Assembly (NCBI RefSeq): GCF_004337985.1
Contig: NW_021940922.1
Span: 961,382 to 1,025,381 of the forward strand
DNA: 64,000 nucleotides
Direction of reading: 5' to 3'
Source: Pyricularia pennisetigena
Taxonomy: Eukaryota; Ascomycota; Sordariomycetes; Magnaporthales; Pyriculariaceae
This document shows, piece after piece, positions 36,651 to 48,368 of this stretch (its first letter is position 1; every line of letters begins with the position of its first letter). The notes beneath the pieces are model-generated. The model was not told the origin of the DNA. It made no database searches and saw nothing but the letters and a program-made list of their open reading frames with translations. The position numbers and the translations under genes were made by a program.

Positions 36651-38490
36651 AACGATAAAAATCGTATTGGGAACAATTACTTACAATATACTGGATAAAT
36701 ACACCCTATTTATATTTTATTTGCACAATTTAAATGAATTTAAAATTTATTTTAATAGCGTGGATAGCGTTATTGTACGTCCAAACGGTATAAAAATACC
36801 AATGGTAAAGAAAAAGCAATTTTTTACCGATTCTACCCCCGGCTCTACAGTTGAAATTGGTATAGCAGGTGGCCCTATTAAACCTGTAGGCACCGGAACT
36901 GTAAAAATACAGGTCCGTTACGGCCAAAAGGCTGACGAATTTGAAAAGGTTACGTTAAATAACGTTTTATATATCCCTTCGTTTGGAATAAATATCGTTG
37001 ATAACCTTATACACTATAATATATGGCCCGTATTATTAAAAGATATTTTGTACGATAAGGATCGCAAAGCGTAAGGACGCCTAAATACCGTTAAACATTC
37101 GTTTTATTTGGAGGTTAAAGGGTGCGATATCCTTGTTCGAAATAACGTTGTTTCGAATTACGCCTATATAATAGGTAAATATAGCACCACTTCTAGTTTG
37201 GCCTGACAGGGGGTTATAAAGGTTTACGCAGCCCCGTTGGAAATAGAAGTAAGTAATATAAACCTTGAAAGGGACTATAAAATTTACACCGATTTGGAAC
37301 CGGAAAAGAATACGGTAACCGAAAAGCTAAAACCCGAACAAAATACGGAAATAGCAGTAAATTCACCTGTAATAACAGAGAAACTTAGCGGTAAAAACCC
37401 TGAAAGTCCACGTGATATTCGGCCCCGTAAGCCCGGCAGGCCGGTAGGTAACCCTTTTATACAACCTAATATCAAAGGGATTATTTCCGAAAAAAGGGGT
37501 TTCCCATAGAAGAAGTCCGTTGTCAAAACCTGCTTTATTATCGGATTTAAAGCAGGCCCCTGTAAATTACCTCCCTTTAGGCCTAAAACGAATTACGGAC
37601 GGTTAGTTAGCCTTTAAAAGAGACGGAATTATAGGCGATTGTAACGAAATCCAGGCCTAAAAAACCCTGTTATAACACAGGTGTTTGGGGTATATAGGGT
37701 TATTATTGCTAAAAAAACCGTTAAAATTACAGAAGGTCTACCTAATTTCGACAAAATTAGGGCAATTACCTATATTGCTTACGTTAAAGCTATTTCTATC
37801 AGGCATACAAATAAGGTCGCACTCCTTACACCATTTGACATTTTCGATTTTATAAAGGGTGATATAATAACTTTTAAACCTAATCTTTATAATAAAAAAC
37901 CCGTAGTTTTGTTATTAGTGAACCGAAAATCACGCTTTCGGTGGTCGATCCCATTACGAAATAAAACCGGACCTACGGTTTTAATGGCTATGAAAGGCTT
38001 TTTTAAGGTTTTAAAAGCTACGTACGGGCGTTACCCCTTCAAGTTTTATTTCGATGGGGGCACGAAGTTAATACAAACCTTTAAAATTGGATTACAAACA
38101 AAGGTATTAATTTTAGCGTTTCGAATCCTTATAACCACGACCAAAACGGATTAACGGAACGGTCCGTTAGGGTTATTTTGGATAGGCTTCGGTCTACCAT
38201 TTTAGCGGCGGGTTTACCATTATATTTATAGTGTTATTCACTGCCTGCCGTGCTTGGTTTAGTTAACCGTACAGCGGTAACTAATAGGGATTTAACCCCC
38301 TACGAGGAATTTTATTCCGAATTCCAACCTGGATTACCGCATAAACCCAATTTAGGGCATTTTTGGGTTATTGGTACTGTATGCCAGGCTATCATACCGC
38401 TGGAAAAACGCCAAAAATCTAATAAATTGGTTCCCCGTACCGAAACGGTGAGATTTGTAGCCCATTTATCAAATTTTACAGCGTTGGTTT
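36651..38490 (+). pseudogene. Copia (Ty1-type) retrotransposon relic: protease-end to integrase
   Basis: Interrupted frames on the plus strand give, in order: a GTGTVKI...LNNVLYIPSFG stretch typical of the region before Copia integrase (36880-37000), an integrase-core-like part with LLLVNRKSRFRWSIPL and YFDGGTK (37900-38060), then GLTERSVRVILDRLRS and LTPYEEFYSEFQPGLPHKP (38150-38340). Stops and frameshifts are many. No reverse transcriptase is found, so only part of the pol gene remains. Less AT-rich than the surrounding elements. Confidence 0.8.
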
Positions 38491-38496
38491 TGTTAA

Positions 38497-38650
38497 CAAT
38501 ATAGGTTGCTAACAGCGGTTTAGGCATTAACCTAGGTGCGGCGTGGTGCTAATTGCGTTGTAAAGGCCTGTAATTACAGGGCTTAAATGCACTAAATTGT
38601 TCACTAAATTTTGGGATTAATAAATTTGATTTATTGGTGGGGGAGACTTT
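38497..38650 (+). repeat. LTR-like repeat after the Copia relic
   Basis: Begins TGTTAACAATATAGGTTGCT and shares about 150 bp with 24060-24225 (reverse). Its position directly behind the integrase relic and its TGTTAACA edge suggest a 3' LTR or LTR fragment brought close by loss of the RT/RNase H part. Confidence 0.4.
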
Positions 38651-38776
38651 GCTTTGTCTCCCTTACATACTTTCCGATATCGAAGTGGAGGTCCGCACCC
38701 CGCAAAGGGTTCCCGTGCCGCATACGATTTTCCGAAAAATTATTTTGTATGCGTTGTTGAAAAAACACCCTTATTT

Positions 38777-40279
38777 CCATACAAACCATTTCTGGGTTCG
38801 CACTAATTGGCTGATTTGGTGAAAATTTCAACCTGGTACAGGGCAGCTGACTCGTAAGTGCAGGGTGGGTGTTAAACCTGGCAAAGGGTGAAACCCCACT
38901 CGCTGACACTTTAAATCGCAACTCCTGCAACACACAAAATATAGCGAAAAATCCGACAGCCCCAACAGCCCGACTTTAGCACTATTTATTGTGGCTTATA
39001 TTTAAATAAAAGTGGACCCATTATATGCTAAATAACGCATATAATTAACAGGTTTACGCACCCGTTAAACGGGCCGTATATAAAACTTTTACCGTAAAAG
39101 TTTTAGAGGGTATAACCGCTGAAAATTTGGCTATTCTAGGGGAAACATTATAGATTTTAGAGGGGGAAAATACAAATTCAAAGGGGGATTCTAATTCTAA
39201 ACCTAAAGACGAAATTAACAGCGTTCCAACGGATAATTATCCCTTAAAAAACCCTGGAAAAATAGGGTATTTACCACCTGGTACAGGGCAGTTACCACCC
39301 GTTGCAGGGCATTTAAATCCTGAAAAGAAGGAGTAGTGACCCCAAAGTACTTGGAATCCAAACAAATGCCCGCTAATGGCCTAGCAAAGCCCCTAACGCT
39401 TCCAATTCACAAGGGCTTTTTAGAGCTTATAGGGCTTAAACCCATAAACAAAGCTTAGTTTTTACCTACTAAATGTTAGGGCATTTTTAATTAGTTCGTT
39501 AGCTAATTATAACCCATTATATTTCCTTTATTTGCAAATATTGGATTTTTGTTAGCCCAATACCGACCGTACTATCTGAATCTCCCCTGTACAGGTCAAT
39601 TAATAAGCAATTTGTACCGACCTTATACCTGAATTTCAATCCGAATTGAAATATCTCGCGTTTTGGGCGATTTACGCATTCGAAATACCCTATATAATGT
39701 GCCTAGCTTGGACTATTACCAACGAACAGCCAGATTAGCTACCTGGCTAAGTAGTTAATTCCGTGGGTCTATATTATGCAAATCAGGGTTTCGAATCCGG
39801 GGGTTGTCACAATTCTAAAGGTTTTTTCCAATTCGGGGGTTCATCCAATTCGGGCGTCATGGGTCGGTACAAACAGCTTAGCCATCCAGGGGTTTATATC
39901 GGGAGTTCGAATTGGGTTGGGACATAAGGGGGATCTTTTTTTTAAGGGTTTTATTTTTATATACTTTTCTTTTCCGACTTTATATAAGTAACAACAAAAG
40001 AGAGGGGGTGTTAATTATATACGTTATTTAGCTTGTAATAGGTCCAATTTTATTTGTATATAAGCCATAATAACTAGTGCCGAAGTGGGCCTGTCGGGGT
40101 TGTCGGATTTTCCGTTTTATTTTGTGCTGCAGGAGTTATAATTCAAATGGTCAGCGTGTGGGGTTTTACCCTGTACCGGGTTTATACCCACCCCTCACCT
40201 GCGAGTCAGCTACCTTGTATCGGGTTGAAATTTTCACCAAGTCAGCAAATTAGTGCGAACCCAGAGATGGTTTATATGG
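38777..40279. mobile_element. Foldback-like element with about 200-bp inverted ends
   Basis: The left 38777-38995 and right 40077-40279 are inverted copies of each other (for example CTGGGTTCGCACTAATTGG and its complement, and the shared GACTCGTAAGTGCAGGGTG block). The interior (39.0-40.07 kb) has interrupted reading stretches but no family I recognise. Its right end nearly touches the next element at 40288. Confidence 0.6.
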
Positions 40280-40903
40280 CAATGTGGTAGTCTCAGTGCT
40301 CAGACTAGACCCCCCTGCTTCGCATTGGGGACCGAGCGCTCCATGTACCTTCCAGCCACATGGCTTTTCGACTAATTGCATTGGCCGAAAAAATCGCGCT
40401 CGTTCTAGTCTGAGGACAACTTGTCGATTTTCGCCGCTCATGGCGGTATTTTCGTCAATTCGGCGACCAACACTCCGTTAGAAAAAGAATAAATAAAAAT
40501 TGTAAAAAAAAGGCGGTTTGCACGTTGAAGATAGTATTTAATACCGCTATTAACACCAATTTAATTTATCTTTTTATATATATAATTGGGCGAATTTGCT
40601 AGGCCTTGCCCTTAATCCGCTCATGGCGGTACTATTTTTTCGATTTCATTTCAATTTTGGATTTCCTTTTATATTATTATTATTTTTTGACCAAATTTCA
40701 AGCTTGCTGCACGTGGGGTGTGGTATACGTATAGGTAACGGTATATCGAGTTTTGGTATATATACCTGGCTATATAAGCCGGCAAATAAGCGGATAGGTC
40801 AAGTATATATAATTTTGTATATAATTTACAATTGCAACGCTTTTATACTTTTACCAATCTTTTCGATAATAAAACCAAAATTTCGGGGATTGAATTAAGT
40901 ATA

Positions 40904-43900
40904 CAGTGGGTGACCCACAAGTGGACATGCACCTGAAGTGGACACCTGTTTTGTTAGCAATTTCTAGCATCCTCAGCACAACCCACCTACTTCAACGCGA
41001 CAACGCACCGCAAATAACGCGTTTTTAAAGCCGAAAAAACCGTAATACCGAAAGATTTGGAGTTTAGGCTTACCCAGGCGGTTAAAACCGTAAAATCAGG
41101 CACTTCGAAAAATAAAACGGCCGCGCAATGGGCCGTACCAAAAACCACCCTCATGCGTCGCCTTAACGGCGTTTTCGATCGAAAACAAGCCCATAAACCG
41201 TATTAACTACTTTTTAACAAATAGGAAAAGTTCGTTAACCGCTGGATCGAAGTCGAAAAGCTTGTTGGAAGGGCGCCCACGTACCAAATAATTAAAAATT
41301 TCGCTTCTTTTTTAATACCGCCGAAAAAACGCGTAAACGCCTTCGGTAGGCGTTGGCTGGCCGGTTTTTTACGCCGTAATAAGGATATTAAAACCAAATC
41401 CGGGATTTTTTTGGAGGGTGCGCGAGCTAAAAAAACCACGGCCGAATCGATCCGGGCGTTTTATAATTAACACCAACGAATAATTACCGAATTCGAAATT
41501 AAACCCAAATATATCGTAAATATGGACGAATACGGTTTCCAATAAAACGATATAACGGCCGGAAAAATATACGGTTTATTTTTCGTAAAACGCCGGAATT
41601 AGGTTGAAATTATATATACGCTAAATACCATTTGGGCGTCGATTATCGAAACGGTAATTGCAAAAGGAAAAAAATTTATTTTAACCGTAATCCAAACGGG
41701 TAATATTTTATAAATGCAATAGTTTCCACCTAATATTAAAAATTGGGCGTACGATTCGACTCCCACGGGCTAATTTAATTTTAAAATCGCTTTTAAATGG
41801 TTAAAACAGGTTTTTTTGCCTGAAATGAAACCAAATATTAATATAAAATGGCGGTTATTGGTATTGGATTAAATTTTAACGCATTAGTTAGCTGAATTAA
41901 TATTTAAAACGTTTGAAAACAGGGTTTTCCTCGAATATTTACCTGTTTACAACTTATATTTTATTTAACCGTTAAATATTTCTGTTTTTAGCCCTGTTAA
42001 AACCTATTACCGGTAATATATAAAATTTTTTACGTCGCTAAATATTATTACGCCTAAATAACGAAAACGGTTCTTTACCGCCTATCGAAACGCCTTTGCA
42101 ACCGGTTTATCGGTTCGCAACGTAATTTCCGGCTTCCGCAAAACCGGGATCTGGCCGGTAATACCCTTTTAAATATTAACTCCGGATCGAATGGTAATTC
42201 CTAACCTAAGGGTTACCCAGGTAACGATTTCTAACCGTAATTCGGATTCAAATATGGCCAACGTTATTATCGGGACCCTAAAAACTTCCCAAAATATTAA
42301 AAAACAGGTTATGCAAATAATAAGCCGGTTAGGCGAATGCAGAAAAAATTTGGCTAATTTTGTACAAAAGGTATCCAAAACCATAGATTATTAGGTTATT
42401 TAAATCGCGAATCTCACCTCCGAAAATAAGCGGTTAAACGAAAAAATTAAGATTTTCAAACCTGCATTTAGAAAACGCGTGCGCCGCGAAACCCAAAACT
42501 CCTTTTATAAATAGGCCGGTATATAGGAAACGGTTTACGGCCTGGATTAGAAAAGGGCGGCCATGGAGGTTAAAATCCGGTAACAACACCGAAATTAGGA
42601 TTAGGACCAGGGATTTACGGTTTCATTTTTGGATTAGAATGTAAAGGAGCTTTTTGCGAATTAATAGATATAGGTTTTATTGCGATTTACTGCGGAAAAA
42701 CGATCAATTGCATGTTCGTTATTTTCATATAGTCTCAGGGCTCATCCCTGAAGCCCAAAGCTCCACAATTGATCCACTCCGTTCGCTTCGCTCCACTTCG
42801 TGGCTCAATTGCGGCTTTGCAATGTACCTGTGGGTCTATCCAAAGAACGCTTTGGTTCAGGTCTGAGGACAACTTGTCGATTTTCGCCGTTTATGGCGGT
42901 ATTTTTGGCCTTTTTTTAACCGAAACTCCTTTATTATTCCATAACCACGCATAATATTGAAAAAATAAATTGTTGTTGAAAATAGCGTTTGATACCGCTA
43001 TTAGCAGCAATTCGATTTATTTTATTATTTGCTATAATGGCCGAATTCGATACCACCTGCCCTTAATCCGTTTATGGCGGTACTGTTTTTTCGATTTTTT
43101 TTTCGATTTTCGATTTCTTTTAATATTATTTTTATTTTTTGACCAAATTTTATAATTTTTGCACGTGGAGGGTCGTATATGTTTATATATCGTTATACTA
43201 AATTTTGGTGCATATATCAGCTTATATAAGCAGTTAAATAGGCGGATAGGCAAAGTATACACTTTTTTGTGTATAATTTACAATCGAAACTCGTTTATAT
43301 TTTTACCAATTTTAACGATAATAAAACCAAAACTTCAGAAGTCCGATGACGTAGATAAACAAACGTCCAAATCCAATCCTGCCTATAATATCGGTTTTAA
43401 AAATTGTTTGATAAAAGAAAATGCTAAATGTGTATTTTATAAATCTTTTTGCTTTATTTAATTAATTTTATATTATTTTTGTTTTGCAGCCAAATTTTGT
43501 AGTTTTTGCACGTGGGGGGTGGCATATATATATTTAATATAACACTACACTTTTGTACGTCTATCTAATTATTTTAGCCGCTAAATATGCGGATAGGTAA
43601 AGTGTCTCCAATTTTATACATATTTTGCAATCGAAATGTTTTTATATGTTTACCAATTTTAACATTAATAAAACCAAAGTTTGTAAAAGTGGATTATGTA
43701 TATAAATAAACGTCAACGTGAAACCCAATTTACAATACTGGCCTTTTTTATTTTTTTATAATAAGAAATGCTAGATTTGTGTTATTTTTATATTTTTTGC
43801 TTTATTTAATTGAATAAAATTTATAAAAAAAAAACTTATCTAAAATTTATTAACAAACTTATAAAGGAATGTATCAATTACAAATATTTTCATTCTACCA

Positions 43901-44704
43901 ATATTTGCGTAAATTATTTAATTTTTAACAAATTGTTAATTTATATAAAAATATTAATAAAAATTTTATTTTAATCGATAATTGCATGCACTTTGCAGTG
44001 TTAGGTTAACTAAGCTTTAAAAACTGTAATTTCAATTAAAGTTACTATTATATACCATGATTTAAAATAAAAATCAAATATAATGAAAAATTACAGATTT
44101 TATTTAATATTTTAATATATTTCCATATACAGTAGCTATTCAAACGCGGCTGGCATTCAAATGATCAACAAGCTCCAATTAATTCAACGCAAATTACTAT
44201 ATATTTTTATACTTTTTATTTGTTTTTTTATTCGAATATTTGATTATATATTATAGTTACACCATTTTCTTTTGCTATTATAATGCGAATATATTATATA
44301 TACCCGCTATAAACGGTAAAATACTACAAATTATCCTTATATTAATAAAATAGTTGTCAGCGATATCGCAATATTAGGTATATTATCAATAATACCGTTA
44401 TAAACGGCGAAATGCGACAAATTATCGTTGGTGGTACCGCCATGAACGGCGAAATGCGACAAATTATCGTTGGTGGTACCGCCATGAACGGCGAAATGCG
44501 ACAAGATGTCCTCAGACTAGAACGAGCGCGATTTTTTCGGCCAATGTAATTGGTCGAAAAGCCATGTGGTTAAAAGGTACATGGAGCGCTCGGTCCCCAC
44601 TGCGGAGCAGGGGGGTTTAGTTTGAGCATTGAGACTAGTTTTTATGGCAGTTTTTCGGGAGGGTGTCCATTTTAGGGGCATGTCCACTTCTGGGTCACCC
44701 ACTG
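40904..44704 (+). mobile_element. Fot1/pogo-type DNA transposon, decayed, itself interrupted
   Basis: Terminal inverted repeats CAGTGGGTGACCCACAAGTG (left) and its near-complement ending TGGGTCACCCACTG (right), flanked by TA (40902-40903 and 44705-44706) as for Tc1/mariner-pogo elements. Inside, 41.0-42.6 kb translates in pieces to a pogo-type N-terminus (KTAAQWAVPKTTLMRRLNG), YIVNMDEYGFQ and RLLVLD, the DDE blocks of Fot1/pogo transposase, with many stops. Another element is inserted at 42730. Without it the pogo element is about 1.9 kb, normal for the family. Confidence 0.85.
42730..44637 (+). mobile_element. TAGTCTCAG element, full-size class, innermost of a triple nest
   Basis: 1908 bp, B arm to A arm. 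Flanks ATTTTCATA (42721-42729) and GTTTTTATG (44638-44646) agree at six of nine positions and differ only by transitions, as expected for a 9-bp target duplication after RIP. Near its end a 42-bp arm unit (around 44408-44492) is duplicated in tandem. Confidence 0.85.
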
Positions 44705-45472
44705 TATATACAAACGTTTACGTAAAATCTGTTTTTCGATATCAGTTTTAATAATGCTTTTGTTAAAGAAAATGGGAAAATTGTATTGTTTATATATTTG
44801 TTATTTTAATCAACAAAATAAGGTTGGTAAAAAGAACGTTAAATAATAATAATATATAATAATATAATGCAGTTGCTATATCGAAGTTTATTTTTATTTT
44901 ATAAGTAAATGAGCGAATTATTAACTTTTTTAATAAGTTATTTATGAAAATGAAAATATTAATATAATATTTATTTTAAGCGATAATTGCATGCATTTTT
45001 AACATTTACGTTAAATCAAAAGTTTTCATATAAATGTACTTTATCCATACCAAATCCTATTACTCAAAACAATAAATCGAATATTATAAAATATATTAAA
45101 TATTAAAAAATATACGTAATATTTCAATATCTATATAGCCAAAAAAGCTATACCAACGGCTTCTGCGTTTAAAAAATGTAAAAAATGAAACACTGCAACG
45201 CAGGTCACCCCATACTTTTACCATTTTTATTTATTTATTTATTCGAATATTCAATCGTTTACAGTGGCTATATTGTTGATATTGCGTATGCAGTGCATGC
45301 ACAGTGCGAATACAGTACAAATACCCGCCATGAGCGGCGAAATCGACAAGGTTTCCTCAGACTAGAACGAGCGCGATCTTTTCGGCCAATGCAATTGGTC
45401 GAAAAGCCATGTGGCTGCAAGGTACATGGAGAACTCGGACCCCGCAGGGGTCTAGTCCGAGCACTGAGACTA

Positions 45473-46721
45473 ATATTGAACGCGTTCGACCAAAACAGAT
45501 ATTTTACTTAGGTGTTGCTGGGTAAATGGTCGCGCATTGGTTTCGATATAAGCCCGCAAATCGGCTTTCGTTCGTTCGACACACAACGCGATAGCGTCGC
45601 CCGTTTTGTTATTTTGGAAACCGAAATATTATGTAATGCGTGGCTGGCCGCCGAATGTTTGATAGATGGCGTATTTAGGGAAAGCTCCGCACTGGTATTT
45701 TTTGCTGTTAACAGTTTTCCATATTGTTCGCCGTTAATCCATATCGAAGTTTATTTATATAGAGTGGTTGGTTCTGTTTTATCAAAATAGACGATCGAAT
45801 GGCAGATGCGTGTAATAGTTTCGACGCGACTGCAGACTAATTGCGCTGTCTTTGACGGTGGCATTTAGTTGATCGTAGTTTGTTGAATTTTCGGAGACTT
45901 CAGGTTTGTGAAGCCCCGGTTTTGAGTTTTCTGTCTACGGTACATGCTGCAGCTTTCCTGATCCTCCTGCACTGGGTGATATTTTGTTGGGCAGCTGGCG
46001 TTTCGTTGACGGCCACGAGACCTATCTCCAGGATGGTCCAGTGATAATTGATAAATAACTGCATACTGTAATCCAGGTCTTAACTTAGGCTTCCTTGCAG
46101 CTTTGCTTAGTGTTTGTGTGACACATGAGGCTGTTGCATATGGTCTGCCAGTCCATGCCAATGTCAAGTGTTAGCGCCGCAGGCGCAATCAGCCGATAAC
46201 CAAACTACATTTGCAAGTGTGTCCCACCATCATCCCCGATCACCTCACGTCGCGGCAAGGCGGTTCAATTGCGCCCTTTGTGCACCTGAGGGTATTACCG
46301 AAATAGGTTACGGATGAGGTCGGCTGAACTTCGAAGCCACTCATCGGAGTTTGCCAAGGGCAAGCTTCGTGGAAGGAAAGGTGCAAAACAAAGAACTTTT
46401 CGGCGCGCGCAGGAAATTCAAAGCGCAAACGGAGGATGGTTTCCTGCATATATGCGGTGCGCTGCTTTATTAATCTGATTGTTTGGGTGAATAAAATAGC
46501 TTCACAAAGGATGGTAGTACAAACGAGCGGGGTGATGTTAAATAATATTCTGTTGAAAACAGACGCAGTAATTTCCTGATTTACTCTGCTGGTCACGTTT
46601 AGAATCCAGTTTATATGCAAATAAGTGCGAACAATCTATATTGCTGCCAAGGTGAAAAAAAAAAAAAAAACAGCCAAGTGCGAGAATTGAGGCGAACCAA
46701 CAAGTCTCAAACACACAAAGC
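45473..46721. other. Unassigned stretch at the island's right border
   Basis: Base composition returns to normal here. Reading frames of 90-126 codons exist on both strands (for example 46620-46240 minus), but none has recognisable motifs or gene structure. No gene is called. Confidence 0.5.
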
Positions 46722-48368
46722 TCAGCAAACCCCCACAACAAGTCGCATATGCTCCGCTTCTCTCGCGGCGCAATGCGTCCAGTGCACCTCGCGAAACCCA
46801 GCCTCTCGCAGCGTGCTCTCCCAGCGCCGCTCGTCGACCAGCGGATAGCTCCGGCTGATACTCTGGATATTCAGCCAGGATCTGGGCTTGCAGATCGGCC
46901 GAGCGCCCGTATTTATTTCTGGTGGATGCGGAGAGTATCTGGTAGTAGCGGTTCACGAGGCGCTCGTACTTTGTAAGACAAGAGCCCGCCGGAGGGCCCG
47001 CACGCTTCTGAGCTTCACGAGGGAGGCCAAGGGCTTCAAATGCCTCTAGTATATAAGCGATCACTAGACTCTGCTGTTTATCGTAAACACCGGCAAAGAA
47101 GCCCGCAAAGCCAGTCTCGTGCAGTATGGAGTCGGTCTTTTTGTTGAAGCGAGCAAAATCCACGGCAAGCTGGCCAAGATGAGAGGTCTGGGAAGGCGAG
47201 AGCTGAGCAGGGGGTTGCACCGTCCGAATTTTGTAATCATCCGGCATTCGCATCAACAAGCTGCAAGCCTCGGAAACTGTGCAGCCGCTGAGCTCGGTAA
47301 CCTCTGGCTTAGCGCCAAACTGCCGCTCCAACTCAGACTGTAGTTGGATCATGACGAGGGAATCCAGACCCGGGTCGTCCAGCGGCGTGTCTGTAGTTAT
47401 CCCCTGGGGAGAACTCGTGTACTCGGCCAGGAGGCCGTGGCGTACTGCGAGGCAAGAATCATGCAGTGCGCGAGGGCCAGGTCTTGGATGGGCTCCTTGC
47501 GGAAGATGTGCGGATACAGACCCTCAAGGCCGAGGGCTTGCATTGTCTGGTTGCACTTGTGTCCATATAGACCCCGGTATAAGTCTAAGCAGACATCAGT
47601 ATAGCTCACCGAAGCGAATCGTGGGGTGAGAGACAGACGTCACAGACCTCGGGCAAGCCATCCATAGCCCCTCGCAAGCTCGACTTCAATGCATCCTCGG
47701 CTGGTGTCGTCTCTTTCCCGTCTCCACAACCGGTAACACCATTTCCTGGCAGCGAGAGGCGGATGCTGACACAGGCTGACTGCTCCGCCCGCCGTGCTTC
47801 GTCGAGGTCCACCCAGGCGCCAGCGTAAAACGCAAGCCTGAGCGCCACAGCGGCGTTCCGACCAATCTCGGCCCTGCACCAAGAGCTGGTCAAAGCAAGG
47901 GCCGAGAGCAGCGCGATGCATAGACCTTGTATCCCACCGGCCCTTACACTGTTCAACACCTTTGCGTGGGAGTCTTGGTCATCAGAATGCGGGACCTGCG
48001 GATCCCATGTGCTCCTCCAGTCGGTCCAAATAAGTTACGTATTCGACCATGTGTGTGATCACGCTGATGACGGCGGCGTGCGCATTCTCTGTGCCTGGCT
48101 TTGGACTCGGAGGTCGCGACCCGTGGACTTCACTCGTTGCGACCCATGCAGCCAAGGCATGGAGCGTGTCTGCGAATGAGAGACTCTCCAGAGCGGGCTC
48201 CTCGGTGGCCAGTAGCAAGAGAAACTGGGGTAGTTGAAGAATCGCGTCTCTGAAACTTGCGAGACTTGCGTCATGCGACAACTTTGAATGCGCGTCGGCG
48301 TGACAGGCTGCCAGTGAATCTGTTAAGAGGGAGCCACATACAACTAATGACGGTAATGTTGAAGACAT
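46722..48368 (-). pseudogene. Non-reducing PKS relic (SAT - AT piece - ACP - methyltransferase)
   Basis: Intact genes of this family encode SAT-KS-AT-PT-ACP-CMeT over more than 2000 residues; here only 1.65 kb remains. From the start codon at 48368: SAT N-terminus (MSSTLPSLVVCGSLLTDSLA); a frame change near 47.98 kb; SAT core (GGIQGLCIALLSALAL); an AT fragment (PIQDLALAHCMILASQYAT, about 47600-47420) without its catalytic GHS; then, in another frame, an ACP (GLDSLVMIQLQSELE, near 47.36 kb) and the start of a C-methyltransferase (GFAGFFAGVYDKQQSLVIAY). After AEYPEYQPEL the frame shifts again to the methyltransferase C-terminus (ERRWESTLREAGFREVHWT), stopping at 46722. The KS, most of AT, all of PT and the middle of the methyltransferase are gone. 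The ancestor probably made the methylated alpha-pyrone or aromatic core of a meroterpenoid. Confidence 0.85.

Larger units (their letters stand above)
40288..45472 (+). mobile_element. TAGTCTCAG element, 1.4-kb class, split by a nested pogo element
   Basis: The left part 40288-40903 starts with an A arm. The right part resumes after 44706 and ends with a reversed A arm at 45472. Removing the insertion gives a continuous body matching 28887-30291 across the break (GTATATACAAACG). Unusually, both ends are A arms. The 9-bp flanks do not match each other. Confidence 0.75.
18640..45475. other. AT-rich, RIP-like repeat island
   Basis: About 27 kb of very AT-rich sequence with almost no long reading frames, beginning soon after the PKS stop and ending sharply near 45.475 kb. 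Homologous copies differ mostly by C-to-T or G-to-A type changes, as expected for repeat-induced point mutation. The content is nested transposon relics, annotated separately. Stretches with no recognisable content: 18576-19346, 19941-20590, 20890-21462, 28754-28886, 30301-31057, 31700-31930. Confidence 0.85.

Noticed and set aside
42728..44639. TA target-site duplication for the TAGTCTCAG family
   Set aside because: The TA at both ends is part of the element's inverted terminus; the flanks beyond it show 9-bp duplications in five copies.
26574..45472. CRISPR-like array of repeated units
   Set aside because: The repeats are dispersed, inverted, differently spaced transposon arms in a eukaryotic genome, not short regular repeats with unique spacers.
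46240..46620. 126-codon frame on the minus strand
   Set aside because: No motifs, no gene context, and hydrophobic and polar parts do not suggest a known protein; not called as a gene.
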